Shown here one piece after another: positions 31,583 through 43,439 of a DNA stretch of 64,000 nucleotides (position 1 is its first letter; every line of letters begins with the position of its first letter). A model generated the notes under the pieces. That model made no database searches. It saw only the letters and a list, made by a program, of their open reading frames with translations, and was not told the DNA's origin. This DNA is from Aegilops tauschii subsp. strangulata (Eukaryota > Streptophyta > Magnoliopsida > Poales > Poaceae): NCBI RefSeq assembly GCF_002575655.3, contig NC_053041.3, positions 372,975,054 to 373,039,053 on the forward strand, in the 5' to 3' direction. The position numbers and the translations under genes were made by a program.

Positions 31583-33369
31583 TGGAAGAGGCTAGGTTAA
31601 TTATGGGATGTTGTCACCTTGGATTGCTTAGACGTCGATGCTTGGACCGCACTTATTGAAGAGACGGAGAGGATTGCTGAGGTGAAATTGAAATTGTTGC
31701 CTTACCATACAGTGCATTGTTCTCCTTTTTGCAACTTGCTGTATGGATGTGTCATAATTTTCAGCAGCTTATCCTCTTTTTGTGCCCACATGCGTTACAT
31801 ATTCCTGTGGTCATATGCAATCGATCTGTATCTTGTGGACCACAAAGTTATGCCAATCTTTGTTATGCATGGATGGTCACTCGCTCCCTTGTTTTTGTTT
31901 AGCACATTTTCTTTCTACATTTCTCTGTCTTGTAGGATCCCAGTATATTTTCTTTTTGACTTCATGGGCCTTGTTCCCTGTAGTAGTTTCATCATTGTCC
32001 TACTGTAGTCTTGTCAATCTGTCCTTATTCGTGTTCTAATGGACAACACTAGATATAAATTTGTTCTGTTTGGTTAACAAAATAAAATGGATTTTTAATG
32101 ATAAACAAATTTATGCTAATGGCATATTTTTGTGTATTCCTGGTCAGAGCGACATATTAAAAATACGGAAAGTGTATGATGCATTCCGTGCGGAGTTCCC
32201 TCTGTGCTTTGGCTATTGGAAGAAATATGCAGATCATGAAGGCCGTCTAGATGGTGTCAATAAAGTTTTTGAGGTGTATGAACGGGCAGTTCTTGCAGTT
32301 ACTTATTCAGTGGACATATGGTGTAATTATTGTCAGTTTGCGATCTCAACATACAATGACCCAGATGTCATCAGAAGGTAGCAATTGAATACCCAAACTA
32401 TTATAATGAAGTTTTTAACTTCTTTTTATGTCTTGACTTTAGTTAACTACTGCATTTTAGGCTGTATATATATACAGGAATACATGACGAGAAGTGATTT
32501 TACAATTCTTAGTACCTGAACATGAATGCTTGATGAAATGCTTTATAATATAGCACTGTATTTTCGCAGTCGTTGTGATAGTGTAGGCCATAGAGATGTT
32601 GCATATATTCAAATTTTGGCTTAGGCAGTGTGTTATAGACTCCGTGCATGTCTGCTAGTTGTAATGACTAATCTCTCTCCATGAAGTACATAATCTGTTT
32701 GACCTTTTTCCTTTTGTAGCAGCTATAATCTGTACTCCCTTCATCTGGGTTTGTAGGGCTTGCACAGGCTTTTAGGTCCTCAACATGCTATATGCCACCG
32801 AAAGTATGTCTAGAAACTTCATTCGAATACAAATCCAGTGGTATGCTTTTGCTGGTATATACATATGTTTAGTCAAATTGTCGAGTTCGTAAAATATCCG
32901 CTCATGCCCTATAAACCTGGATAGAGGGAGTATAAGTATTTTCATATAGCCAATATTAGTCATTTAGCGCATTAACTAAGTGGCCAATTTGGAGATCACA
33001 TGTTTGTGCTATACAAAGTACTGAAGTCTAGATCTTTCAAGAAAAATACAGTCCTCCTTCGTTGCAAATGTAGCTTTCACTGTTTGACCATGCAAACCAC
33101 CATTCATTTAGTGTTCCTGGAACTATCTAATGTTTCTTTTTCTCGGGATTGATTGTTTCATTCTTTCATCAGCAACTAAACCCACTGTGTTTTTTCCACA
33201 GACTGTTTAATCGGGGTTTGGCATATGTTGGAACAGATTATGGTTCCAATACTTTGTGGGATGAGTACATCAAGAATGAAGAATCACTTCAAGCATGGAG
33301 TCATCTAGCTGTGGTATACACAAGAATACTAGAGCACCCTATAAAACAGCTTGATCGGTACTTTAATTG
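31583..33369 (+). pseudogene. PRP39: Captured exons of pre-mRNA-processing factor PRP39
   Basis: Exon 31583-31681 ends CLDVDAWTALIEETERIAE and has an in-frame TAA at 31598. Exon 32148-32377 reads [13 protein letters not shown]...[20 protein letters not shown] and [20 protein letters not shown]. Exon 33202-33369 reads [20 protein letters not shown] and [15 protein letters not shown]. These are consecutive HAT repeats of PRP39, a U1 snRNP-associated splicing factor. Splice sites and phases are kept (the last two exons join through a split Arg codon). The rest of the protein is absent, so it is a truncated multi-exon capture. Introns show that it was taken up as genomic DNA, not from mRNA. Confidence 0.87.
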
Positions 33370-34600
33370 GTGAGTCATTGACATTATTTATGCATTTAAG
33401 TACTTAAGTATGTTTTCTTGTCAGTTGCCACTTCTACTTGTATTATGACTTATCTACTATGTCATCCTAAAATAGTACAGTGTGCAGGCATCCCAAAATT
33501 TCGCTCCAGATGACTCATTTATTCCACTGAAAAACACTCGCTCTAAACAACATCACCATGAAATTATTTGATCTGGCAAGTGTTGTGTGTTGTGTCGGCT
33601 CTGATTCAGTTGCAATTGAGTTTGTGTTGTTATCGCGGAAGAATATTGTTCTCACTTATGGTGACTAGAGTAGTGAAATTATGATCAATGACTAGCAATT
33701 TATGCTAACTGACTGCTTACTTTGGGGAGTGTGGATGACTGTCATTTTCTATGTGCTTACTCTATGTAATCACTATAGAGTTTTTTGCTTTCAACCAGTA
33801 CAAGGCTATGTGGAGAAAGTATGTAGAAATTCAAATGGAATTCCTGACACTATGTAAGTTTGGTTTCGCAAGTAATTGAAGAAATGCTCCAAGAATAAGG
33901 CCACCATCAATATATTTGTTCTTTTATGGGCAAAAGAGTCTGCACGTGCATTATCACTTTTTATTTGTTGAGAAGTTTCTTACCTTTGTGTTGGTCAATT
34001 ATTTTTACGTAGATTTTGATAATGTATTTTTAGCTAAGATGCATTAGATCATTGTAGTATAGTCGAATGGGATGTTCTAGATGAACATTTGTGTACTATT
34101 TGTGGCGAACATATCTCCAATTGTATTATTGGAAATTAAGGAAAATTTTGGCGTTTGCTACGTAGCCAAACACTAAAGAGGCATGTGGGGACACGCGCAT
34201 GACTCACCCTCCCTCCAGGAAACAAGTCCACAACATTACAAGTCAAAAGCGAGCGGGAGTATCGGGGCGTTATATGGACTTGATGCATGAGTAGATCGGT
34301 GTACAGACTAGGTGCAGGACTAGCTCACAGAGGGCGATCCTCATATCTAGCTTGACGCGATTATTATTTGAAGTTATAAACATTTCCTTGAGCTTTTCAA
34401 TGAAAAGTGTGTCATGTGGTGGTTGACCTCATCACGTTGGAATTGATTGCGTTCCAACATGCTTTGATCAGGTAAACAACACAAGCATCGTTGTAAGAGC
34501 TTAATGAAGGATAAGTGGCAACACGGGCGGGCTATCATGTTGACATAGATGTCATGTTAAAAATACTAGACATGGACGAAAGAAGCCTCATTGGGTTAGA
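33370..34600. other. Non-coding 3' part of U9
   Basis: AT-rich, intron-like up to about 34100. From about 34310 it resembles U7 (28490-28555) and U8 (30045-30180), which identifies it as the shared Helitron 3' region. A short open stretch near 33796 (YKAMWRKYVEIQMEF) is too short to assign. Confidence 0.55.
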
Positions 34601-34644
34601 GAGAGTTTTCTTTCTCCCGTTGCAACGCACGGGCATTCTGCTAG

Positions 34645-37002
34645 TCTTTCCCTAATAAGAAAGCACGGATTGACTTTGTCGGGTTCACCGTCACAATACG
34701 CTTCTTCCTGTGAATTTACGCTTTCAGTTTGAATTTAGACATATAGGCGAGGTGGTACTAATTAACAGCTCCTTATGTTTTTTCCTTAATATAAACCCGC
34801 AGTCCTATTTTATTGATCTATTTGGGCCAATGAAGTCAGCCCATTACATCCAGCCCACCACTCTTGTCCGTTCGTTCATAGCGTGTTCCTGCCGACTCGT
34901 GAATAGAATCATACGGACTCTGAGAACCAATCCAATCGCCATCGCCATAAAGATGAATTAATCCTCTCGATTTCCTCAGATCGCATCTCTAGAATCGAAT
35001 CGGAACAAATCGATAAACCTAAAGATCTGTCGGGTGCAAGGCTGCCGACCCGAGGCACGCCTCATGTACCATGGCGCCGGCCGGGAATCCGTATTGCTCA
35101 CCGCCAACGATCTCACGAGGGCCATGCGGAGCGACTGCTGCAGCTGGGCCTCATGTAGCATGGCGCCGGCAGGGAATCCATACTCGAGGTCGACCCAAGG
35201 TTCCTGCGAATTTTGAGGAGAGACGCGGTGATGCTTCTGCTGTTGGGCCTAGCGCAGCCAACCAAACCAGGGGAAAACGAAGGCCACTGTGTAGATCCTG
35301 GCGTGTTCAGTGCCGCTTCCGGATGTGCCGGCGTTCATGTTGCTGGCGCAGCGGTGGAACGACGAATACACCGGCCACAGAATTGCAGTCTGATGCGTAT
35401 ATAAATTTGATGGAAGGGCTTATCAAGAGACAGAAAGGACATACAAAAACAAATATGTGCAGGGCGAAAGGCAGTATAGAGAGCAGCAGAGTGGCACAGA
35501 GGTCCAAGGAAACTCGCGGCCAATTCATACCTTTAACTCCGCCAATCGGATCAAATTGCCGGCGCCGATTGGATCACATTGTCAGTGTCGGTGTCGCCGG
35601 AGTGAACGCCTCAGCGTCCTACTTGCCTGGTGCTTCCGCCTCTGCCAAACGGATCCTCAAGTGAGAAGCAGCCGACTACTTGCATGTATCATTGACTTGA
35701 TCTGAGGGGAACATGCCAAGCCGCAACTCTCAAGCAGGAACTGTCGTCCTCTCTTTGCGTGTGTAGTTGCACGGTCTGCTCTATCTCCTCTCTTACTCCT
35801 GTTCTATTTGACTGTTAGCATTGTTAATCTTCTCCAGGCTTTAGAAGAGTACATGCCAGCTAGAATTCGTGAAAGAAAGTTATTATCCAATCCTACAATG
35901 TTTTGCTTTGGTTTTCAGATGGTGTTTTTTGATTGATTCATCATGCGTGACGTTGCATGCAGTGATCTGAGAAATAAAGTCTGATTTATTTGTGCTAACG
36001 AGGACGACACAATGCTGAGGTAGGCTGGGTTACACCTATGTTTAGAGATAAGGCTGAGATAAATGTTCAGAGTATGTTCATGGTCTGATTGCATGAGCAT
36101 CCATGCCGGTGGCGTATGCTTGGTATGAGGTGGTGTATGTGCTGCACCTGATGGCCGTGGCGTGCCTCCTGTAAGCTAACTCCTTACTTCTTTGGAGGTC
36201 ATGCAGTGATGCTATGGGCACAGAGAATCTGAAGGTTAGTAATTTAGTACTTAGCTCTTCAATTCTTCTTCGATTAAGAACATTGTTGATTTTCATGACT
36301 TAGTGTACTTCTAGGTGCTAAGAAAATAAATCAACCATATTGGGCCATCTGCGATAGCTAAACGAACCATGTGAAAGTGGAATGCATTACATTTTCAGAG
36401 AAAATTTACAGTAGCACAATGTACGACATAAGGGGCATATAGACGATGTTAGGTTGAAAGAATTGTTAGCCTCAAGCTGTAAAACATGACTATAAGAGGA
36501 TTATACGAACTATAAGATGGACATACGTGTACAAATGATATTGTGGAATTTATTTGAGAGCACAATGGGCACATGTTTGCGCAGATTACTGGTGTAAGCA
36601 ACTTTGGAGAGCTTGATTTTGACTTGGTTCGATAATTAAGAGATGTAGAAAGTTAAATTTAATCTCTAGAAATTCTGATAGAAACTTTATTTATCATTTT
36701 GGGGGCACATTTTGTACTCTGCTCCATGTACAACAAATCACTGGATTCTCGGGACACAAAGAAAAAGAAATATCATATTGGTTTAAATTATTTTGTAACA
36801 TTTTGGTTGAATTTATATGACTTTGCTCCTTAATTATTTACATTGATTTATGTACAACAATATGAGTGCTGCCTTCTAGAGGAGCATCAAGCTCTAACAC
36901 TATACACTTGCTCAAGAAGATCGAAAGCATCAACACCGAGGGAGAGATGGAGGGAGAGAGATAAGTATTATCCCCGTTGCAACGCACGGGCTCTTGTGCT
37001 AT
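34645..37002 (+). mobile_element. Helitron unit U10
   Basis: Starts TCTTTCCCTAATAAGAAAGC; core GAGGTGGTACTAAT at 34749; ends CCCGTTGCAACGCACGGG, CTAT at 36999-37002. It holds a GC-rich block with a duplicated CATGGCGCCGGC.GGGAATCC phrase (about 35069 and 35158) and open frames between 35071 and 35705 that I cannot assign. From 35706 to 36960 I see no coding features. Confidence 0.75.
35071..35705 (+). other. Unrecognised gene-like block in U10
   Basis: Open frames of 197 codons (35071-35664) and shorter ones in other frames. One frame reads KFDGRAYQETERTYKNKYVQ. Composition is higher in GC than the flanks, as in the named captures, but I recognise no family. It could be a captured exon or untranslated region. 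Confidence 0.3.
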
Positions 37003-37020
37003 AATAATAATAATAATAAT

Positions 37021-37051
<31 letters not shown>

Positions 37052-37054
37052 AGC
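37001..37054. repeat. (ATA)n(TA)n(ATA)n microsatellite at the U10/U11 junction
   Basis: A run of AAT/ATA triplets, then TA dinucleotides, then triplets again, ending in the AATAATAAAGC of the U11 5' terminus. It appears to be an expansion of the TAATAATAA motif normally present in the Helitron 5' end. Confidence 0.85.
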
Positions 37055-37372
37055 ACAAATTGACTTTGTCGGGTTCATCGTCACAATACGCTTTTTTCGG
37101 TGAATTTACGCTTTCAGTTTCCAAAAAACCCATATTCGAGGTGGTACTAATTTTTTGCTTAGGTAAGGTAATTTTCGGTTTCATCGGCTCCAAGTCACGT
37201 TTTCCCGTCGTACATAGCGGCAGATTCACTCGGTCACGCCTCCCTCTCAGCCCACACGTCACCTACATGGGCCTCAGCCCACCGAATCGAATCCAGCAGC
37301 CAGGCAAGCCGATAGGAGTGACAGAAAAAAAATACATGTGTCCACACACGGAGCACGGGCTCTCGCCTCCTC

Positions 37373-37640
37373 TCCCTCTCGCCCACGAACCCGCCGCCGC
37401 CGCCGCCGCCACCCACGTCGGCCGCTTCTCCGGCGACCTCCGGCGCCGTGCAGCACGCCCCCTAGCTCCCCACGGTCCACGCCTCCCTCCCCTCCGGCCA
37501 GAGTCTCCGCTCCCGTCCTCTACCGCCCGCTCGCAAGCCCATCCCCCATGGCTAGGGTTTCGGGTAGGGCTTCGCCGTCACGTCTCCGGCTGCCCCAAGT
37601 TCGTTCCTCGTTCCTTCTTGGTCTCCCTTTATCTAACTAA
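37373..37640 (+). other. GC-rich first-exon-like block in U11, unrecognised
   Basis: Pro/Ser/Arg-rich open frames, with an ATG at 37549 (MARVSGRASPSRLRLPQ). It has the look of a captured 5' untranslated region plus first exon, like those in U1 and U9. The source gene was not identified. Confidence 0.3.
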
Positions 37641-38451
37641 TCATGTTTAGGTTTTTAGGGGAGAAACGAGGGGAGGTATAGCAGGGCGTTGTGCTGCTGG
37701 TTGCTCGGGTGAAAGATGGGGTGCGGACATTTGCGGGAGTGGGGGGGATCGATGAGGACGAGGACGGTCTGGTGCGCTGCTGGTGCGGAGAGGGCAGGGG
37801 AGAGGGATGGCTGCTGCGCTGCTGTTAGCTGCATATAATACTGCTCCTTTCCTGTTGTTTGTTGATTGATGCTGCTGCTACTGCTTCTACTTTGATGCAG
37901 TTGCTGCTAATCTGATGTGGAGGACGTGCAGGGACGGACGACGAGCGAGCAGAGGATTTATCCGGGACCTAAATTTGGCAGGTAAAAATTGGTCTGTTTG
38001 CCGCTAGCTGGCTTCATGTGATGCTATAGTGTGCTATGGAGAGGTACAGAGGTTATTGTACAGGACCATGAAGGTTCATGATTGGCAATTGATCTTGGGC
38101 TATGGAACTGCAATGTCTACTCGGTAAGTTCCCTTACCACTGTATCTTTTTATGCCAGCAAGAATTATTTTACAAGCAAAGCCAGCATTTGAGTGTGTGC
38201 AGAGATGTCTCAAAAGGATAATAGCTCTGCCGGAGCTATACATTTGATGGAGCCATCTAAATATTTTGGACTTACAAAATTACAGTGTAGAATTGGCTTT
38301 CATCTTGCTAAATCAAATTTACTTATTTTAAAAACTCTATAATAACTCTAAACAACATATGTTGTACAATCCAGGAAGTTTATTTACATTTGATTATATC
38401 ACTTTGATGTGAGATGGGTTGTAAATACTGGTCACTAAATAATATCAACAC

Positions 38452-38574
38452 TGGTTCCCCATCCCACACCTTCTTCCGTTGCAACGCAGAACCGGTTCCC
38501 CATCCCGCACCTTCTTCCGTTGCAACGCACAACCGGTTCCCCATCCCGCATTTTCTCCTGTTGCAACACACAGG
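38452..38574 (+). repeat. 3 x 41-bp minisatellite built on the Helitron hairpin motif
   Basis: Three adjacent 41-bp units, each with GGTTCCCCATCCC...TTC followed by TTCCGTTGCAACGCA or a variant. The TTGCAACGCA core is the loop-side half of the Helitron 3' hairpin. No CTAG follows. The copies diverge progressively. Confidence 0.85.
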
Positions 38575-41225
38575 CTCAGTGTTACATTACCGTAATGTAT
38601 TCTGAAGCTTCAAGTTTCGCTGTTGCTTAAAACCAACAAGGAACAATTAGCATTTTCCCCTAACACTGCAAGCTTGGCAGACTTTGTTGTGCATGCAATG
38701 CAACTACATATTCTCTCATTACTTTAGTCAAATTTTTTGTCTATGCGTTTCTGGGTCTGCTTCTTGCATTTTTTGTGAAACTAAGACAGTGAAGGCTGGT
38801 GAAGGAAAAACACTTGATTTCAACTGTTCTGTATTGACAGTTTCTGGAAAAAAATGACTAAATATTTCTGTACAATAATTTGACAAATTTTAGTGCATGT
38901 GCTGCATGTTGTAAGTTGTGCCATGATTTCGGTCTACTGTGTCATAAAGTTCATACCTGGATGATAATGTGTGCCATGATTCTCACTAATAATGTCAGAA
39001 AGATTCCAGGCAGAAATGAAAGTCTCTATAGTCAACCCCCCAACCAAAAAGAAAACAGACCACTTATTCAGCACAGATTGAATGTAAAGAGTTATACATG
39101 CTTTTTTTGTTGATAATCTTTAGTGTAAACTCTTTTCTTTTTGCTCGATTTCCATATCTATGCACTTTTCGTATGGTATAATAAGAAACAAAATCCGTTT
39201 ATTGGCTTATTATGATCAAAACTGAGAGTATATGCGCCACTGTTAGTGGTCAGATAGAGTTGGAATGTTATGCTTCACTGTAATTGCTTTACTGAATCTA
39301 TAGACTAAGAAAATTTCCATTTCTTGTGTCAGGCAAATGGGTGAGCTCTCACATCCCTCTCGGTCTCCTTTGATTTGTTGCAGATCTCTTCGAAGTCCAT
39401 GACCTCTCTGTATGTTGATTGCACCCATGTACTATATACTTCCAATTTCTTCTGTATCGTGTATATGCCAATTGTTTTCCTTTACTTTGTGCACAATGAT
39501 TGTGCTCTAGCACTAATATAAATTTCGGATTCATAATTGCAGCCTATCATTAATTTGCCGCAAAACTACAACCAATGTCAAAATCCTTATTTTAGTCAGG
39601 ACAATTAACTATTTAAAAACCCAAAACTAGCTGCATTCAGTATTTGACAGGTTAATTCCATCATTCAGTATTTGGAGTAGATGCTACAGTTATGATGAAA
39701 CAGTAGGATTCCTGTAATTGTGCACAGCAGCAGCGAGTCGCTCTAAATTTCTACATGACACCGAACTTCAAACAGAACGCCTCCATAGTTGATGATGTGC
39801 TCTTAGATTATTAGTTTCTTTGAATTGCCCTGCGTCCATTAGATTAAGGTTATATGCAAACGTATAGATAGATGTATCAATCCATTCAGACACAGTTTTC
39901 TGTTTCCTAGCCTCCATGTGTATGTAATATTATTATTTTGGAAAAGGATCATTTATTAAGGCAACAAGCCAACACAAATAAAAAAACCTGGCCGCTACAT
40001 GTTACTAACTCTAAACTGAAAAGGTTCTAAGTCAACTGACTTGACCGGAGCTCTATCTTAAAGATTTGATTATAACAGAGTTTGGCAGGTTTCCCCGCAA
40101 AGAAAAAAACAGAGTTTGGCAGGTTAGGTGAGACACGTCATTAGATTTGTTATGAGCATTGCGATATCCTAGGTTAGACAGGTAAGCAAATTAATCAAAA
40201 TTTTCATTTAACATGCAGTAGAAACAAATATATGTCATTGTCAATATCAGTGTGCCGGTGAAGAAACTCAGTCACTGCCAAAGTACTGTCCTCCCATGCT
40301 AAAGCTGAAAAAAACTGCATGCACATTTGTTTGTTTCAGCACAAGAAAACATTCAAACTTAATATACCTATCGCATCTCATGGTGTATGATTAACTAGCT
40401 CTTGGTTGTTTCTATTTCCAAAATTTATTATTCATGGTCGGTTATTGCCGTTTTAATACAATCAACCTTTTCAAATATATTTGGATTATATTAGGAAACT
40501 GCAGCTATGTGTTTCTGAGTTAGAGCTCCTAACAGACTGCTTCTGCCTCCTTACTTGCTTCCATTCTAACTTTAGATCGTTATTAAGATGGACCTCCGAG
40601 CCATATAGTCCATAAGGAAGTGTTGAGATACTTGTAGATCATGCAAGTGAAGAGTGGCTTTAATACTTTTGAGTGGACATAAAGTAATTTTAAGATCAAT
40701 AGTTGATGTTCTCTCTTAAAAAAAGACTGACAATTGATGCCAACGACCCGAATGGTCCAACACACAATATTTATTCTTCTTCGTAAAATAATTATGTTTT
40801 CTAATTATTATATAGGAGGGCACATCAAATGTTTTCATTTGGTGCATCAGTTCAAAGCAAGCCAGAAACATTAAGTCTTCTATTTTTGTAGATCAGAATC
40901 CTAGATGTGGTCAGTTTATAGTATCATTTTTCCGGTACCTCTGTTCTGCATATATTTCTCAAACGAATTCTGCCATCGATTAGGAGTGAAATAGCCATGA
41001 CATTTACAAGCTTTGTCTTCCATGCTCAGGTCAATGATACCTGAAATTCTTGGGACTTCTTTCGAACCGAAACATTAGAAGATAAGCTTGTGGTGACTTT
41101 ATGAGGTTTTGGCATTGGACCGTTTGAAACTTTAGATTGGCAGAGAGAGACCCTGGTGCTCTGAAGGATGTTGAATTTGAGATCAAAAAATATTGTTGTT
41201 AAATAATCTTTGCTTCTTTCAATTG

Positions 41226-41520
41226 GAAAAGTTAGCGCTGTTGGGAGTTTGATGTTGCAGTGGGCCTTGGCAGTGGCGAGGTAGGTGCCGGCGAGGTAGG
41301 CGACATCGTCGACGAGGGCCATCATGGCCTCCACCTGCGCCCTCTTGCAGGTGGACTGCTGGTCATCGATGCGGCGGGTCGGGCTCTTGCAGCAACATCT
41401 ACGATATTCTCTGGACGAGCTGCAGGTAGGCCAGGCTGTAGATGAGGATTCGACGACCACCACCGAGGTATGGCCTCCTCTCCTTGCCCTTGGGCTGGCA
41501 TCTCTAATCAGGTTGTAATC
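41226..41520 (-). other. GC-rich gene-like fragment in U11, unrecognised
   Basis: On the - strand an open frame runs across 41026-41661. Its GC-rich centre reads RAQVEAMMALVDDVAYLAGT. There is no ATG at the start of the frame and no recognised domain. The GC-rich part may be a captured exon. The opposite strand is also open in places. Confidence 0.3.
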
Positions 41521-43439
41521 TGCTGCTGTAGTGTTGCTCTTCTTTGATTTGGGGATTCCTATGGGATCTATTTTTGATTGGTCAAAGCTGGTTTGTTGGC
41601 CACCGGTTGGTTTAACATGATGCTGTAATGCACTACGGAGAGATATGTTATTCCAGTACAAGTGGCCGGCCAGTTAATTTGAGGATTTTTGCCTTTTGTT
41701 CTTCAGGCCTATAGCTTGTGGTTTCAGTCCGACAGTTAAAAGTTGCATTGGCTTGTAAAAATTCACGTGACTGGACCACTAGGTGAGGATGATCTCATAT
41801 GGAAAATACTGCTCCATGGTATTAAAATCTGTTATAGGTGTTGGAAGTCAATGCTAGGAGCTCCTGGGATGTGCTCATGCATGCTTGGTCGGAACCTTTT
41901 CTTTCGAATCAATTGATGAACCGATGGCATCAGATATGCCGTATGTGTACTCCACTACGTACGACAGGGTGAAAACAAGTTTGATCGATGGAGATGGATT
42001 TCTATCCTGTTGGTGCAATTGTATGTTCAGGTGGTTCTTTCATGTTCATTTTCTCTCTAGCTTCTTGATGTTTTCTTTCTCAGGTGTAATTTAGTTGCCA
42101 TTTGTAATAGCCAAATTTTCATGTCAAACATGATTTGAAGATTTTCTATGCCAGTTGACATGTCATTTATTTTCTAAACAACCTATTGTTGATGGTGTTC
42201 GGTCTCCTTTCTGACATCTTCCAAGAATAAGTTCTCATGTTCAGTAAATGCAATTTAGTTGATTATTTTGAATTATTGTAGTAGGTTAATAGGACTTAAT
42301 TGTACTTAAATTTTGTTTTCCACAGGGATACAAACAACAGTGTAACGAGTCTAGAAATCTACATCTTAATACTGCCCTATTTTCGGAGATTCGAATCTTC
42401 ATGGCTATCATAATGGTTCAAAACTCCATTTGACCTTGGAAGGGATATGTTCTTCATATGTTTTTGTAGCCCTTGCATGAACTATTTTAAGACATGTTAT
42501 TTACATTAAGGTCACCAATGTGCACCTTTCAGTCGAAACACAGTGCAAGGCTCCTTTCTTATGTTGATAATATACTTGGCAAACATTTCAGAAATAACAT
42601 TTTATAGTTCTGGTTTGACCTACATGACACAAATTAAATTTTGTTTTTACTTTTCCTTTAGTTGTCCACTTTTAGAAATTTTAATGTCAGTTTTTTGTCA
42701 ATTTTTCACACTGTGAATCCAACAAACACCTTCAGATAAAATAAATAAGAGGTATTATATGTCTGTTTACTAAAGCCTTGAGAGGCAATGGCAGACTGGC
42801 ACTAAATAGCCTTATTTACATTCAGTACATCGCTGAATACATGCACAAGTAAACCAAAGTCGCAATCATGCGAAGGTATAAACGAGACCAACACATTCCA
42901 ATAGAGCTACAAACCTGGTGTGCAATCATTGCATCATGAGGATCAGAAGAAGATCGTCTAGACTAAACCTAGTGTCTTGTGAGATTGCAGAAACCTCTTG
43001 CGAGGCTTTGCATACAGACATTGTTGTGAGTTTTACGAGTTTGTATTCCGTTTCTACTTTGGAATTGCGTCGTGCATCTTGGTGAGTAACTTCAGTGAGT
43101 TTGTTTTGCATAGACTTATACAAATACAAATGTTTGCTTCCATTGAGCATCTTGTGTAGAGTTAATTCTACACTTTGAAGGTTTTTTTTTGCTTTTCGGG
43201 AAACTAAAGTAGTTTATCTTGATCCAAATCTAATAATAAATTTTGACCAGTTCCTGTATAATCAATGGAAGCGGCATATATTTCTCTGGATTAATCAGCT
43301 TGATTGATAAGCTTTTTTTTTGCAATATGTATCTGATGAAATAACAACAGGTAAACTAACTATAAGTAATTTTGTAAAACTATTGCAATGCACGGGCTAT
43401 AGTTCATGGTTTGGACAACAACCCGGGCATATTTACTAG

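Larger units (their letters stand above)
30609..34644 (+). mobile_element. Helitron unit U9 carrying PRP39 exons
   Basis: Starts TCTTTCCCTAATAATAAAGC; core AAGGTGGTACTAAT at 30725. Its first 140 bp closely match U1 (same 5' subfamily). It ends CCCGTTGCAACGCACGGG, CTAG at 34641-34644. Contains a GC-rich first-exon-like block and three recognisable PRP39 exons with introns, all in the + orientation of the element. From 33370 to 34100 I see intron-like AT-rich sequence, then a 3' region shared with U7 and U8. Confidence 0.8.
37641..43380. other. Remaining AT-rich body of U11
   Basis: Apart from the 41-bp minisatellite and the two GC-rich fragments I see no coding or RNA features. Possible exon-like frames such as 41885-42018 (FSFESIDEPMASDMPYVYS within it) are unassigned. 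Confidence 0.5.
37003..43439 (+). mobile_element. Helitron unit U11, last of the array
   Basis: 5' block AATAATAAAGCACAAATTGAC with the core GAGGTGGTACTAAT at 37138. The right end is ACCCGGGCATATTTACTAG at 43421-43439 followed by T, with a copy of TTGCAATGCACGGG 55 bp upstream. At 6.4 kb it may be composite: three hairpin-like copies near 38476-38573 could mark old ends. It holds GC-rich fragments at 37373-37640 and 41226-41520, neither recognised. The rest is AT-rich. Immediately after 43439 the sequence is decayed BARE-type Copia, so the array borders a Copia element here. Confidence 0.65.

Noticed and set aside
38452..38574. CRISPR-like array
   Set aside because: Three adjacent copies without unique spacers, in a plant nuclear context. 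It is a minisatellite.
41026..41661. 211-codon - strand frame in U11
   Set aside because: It starts with TTG, not ATG, has no recognised domain, and runs from AT-rich through GC-rich sequence. Only the GC-rich core was kept as an unassigned fragment.
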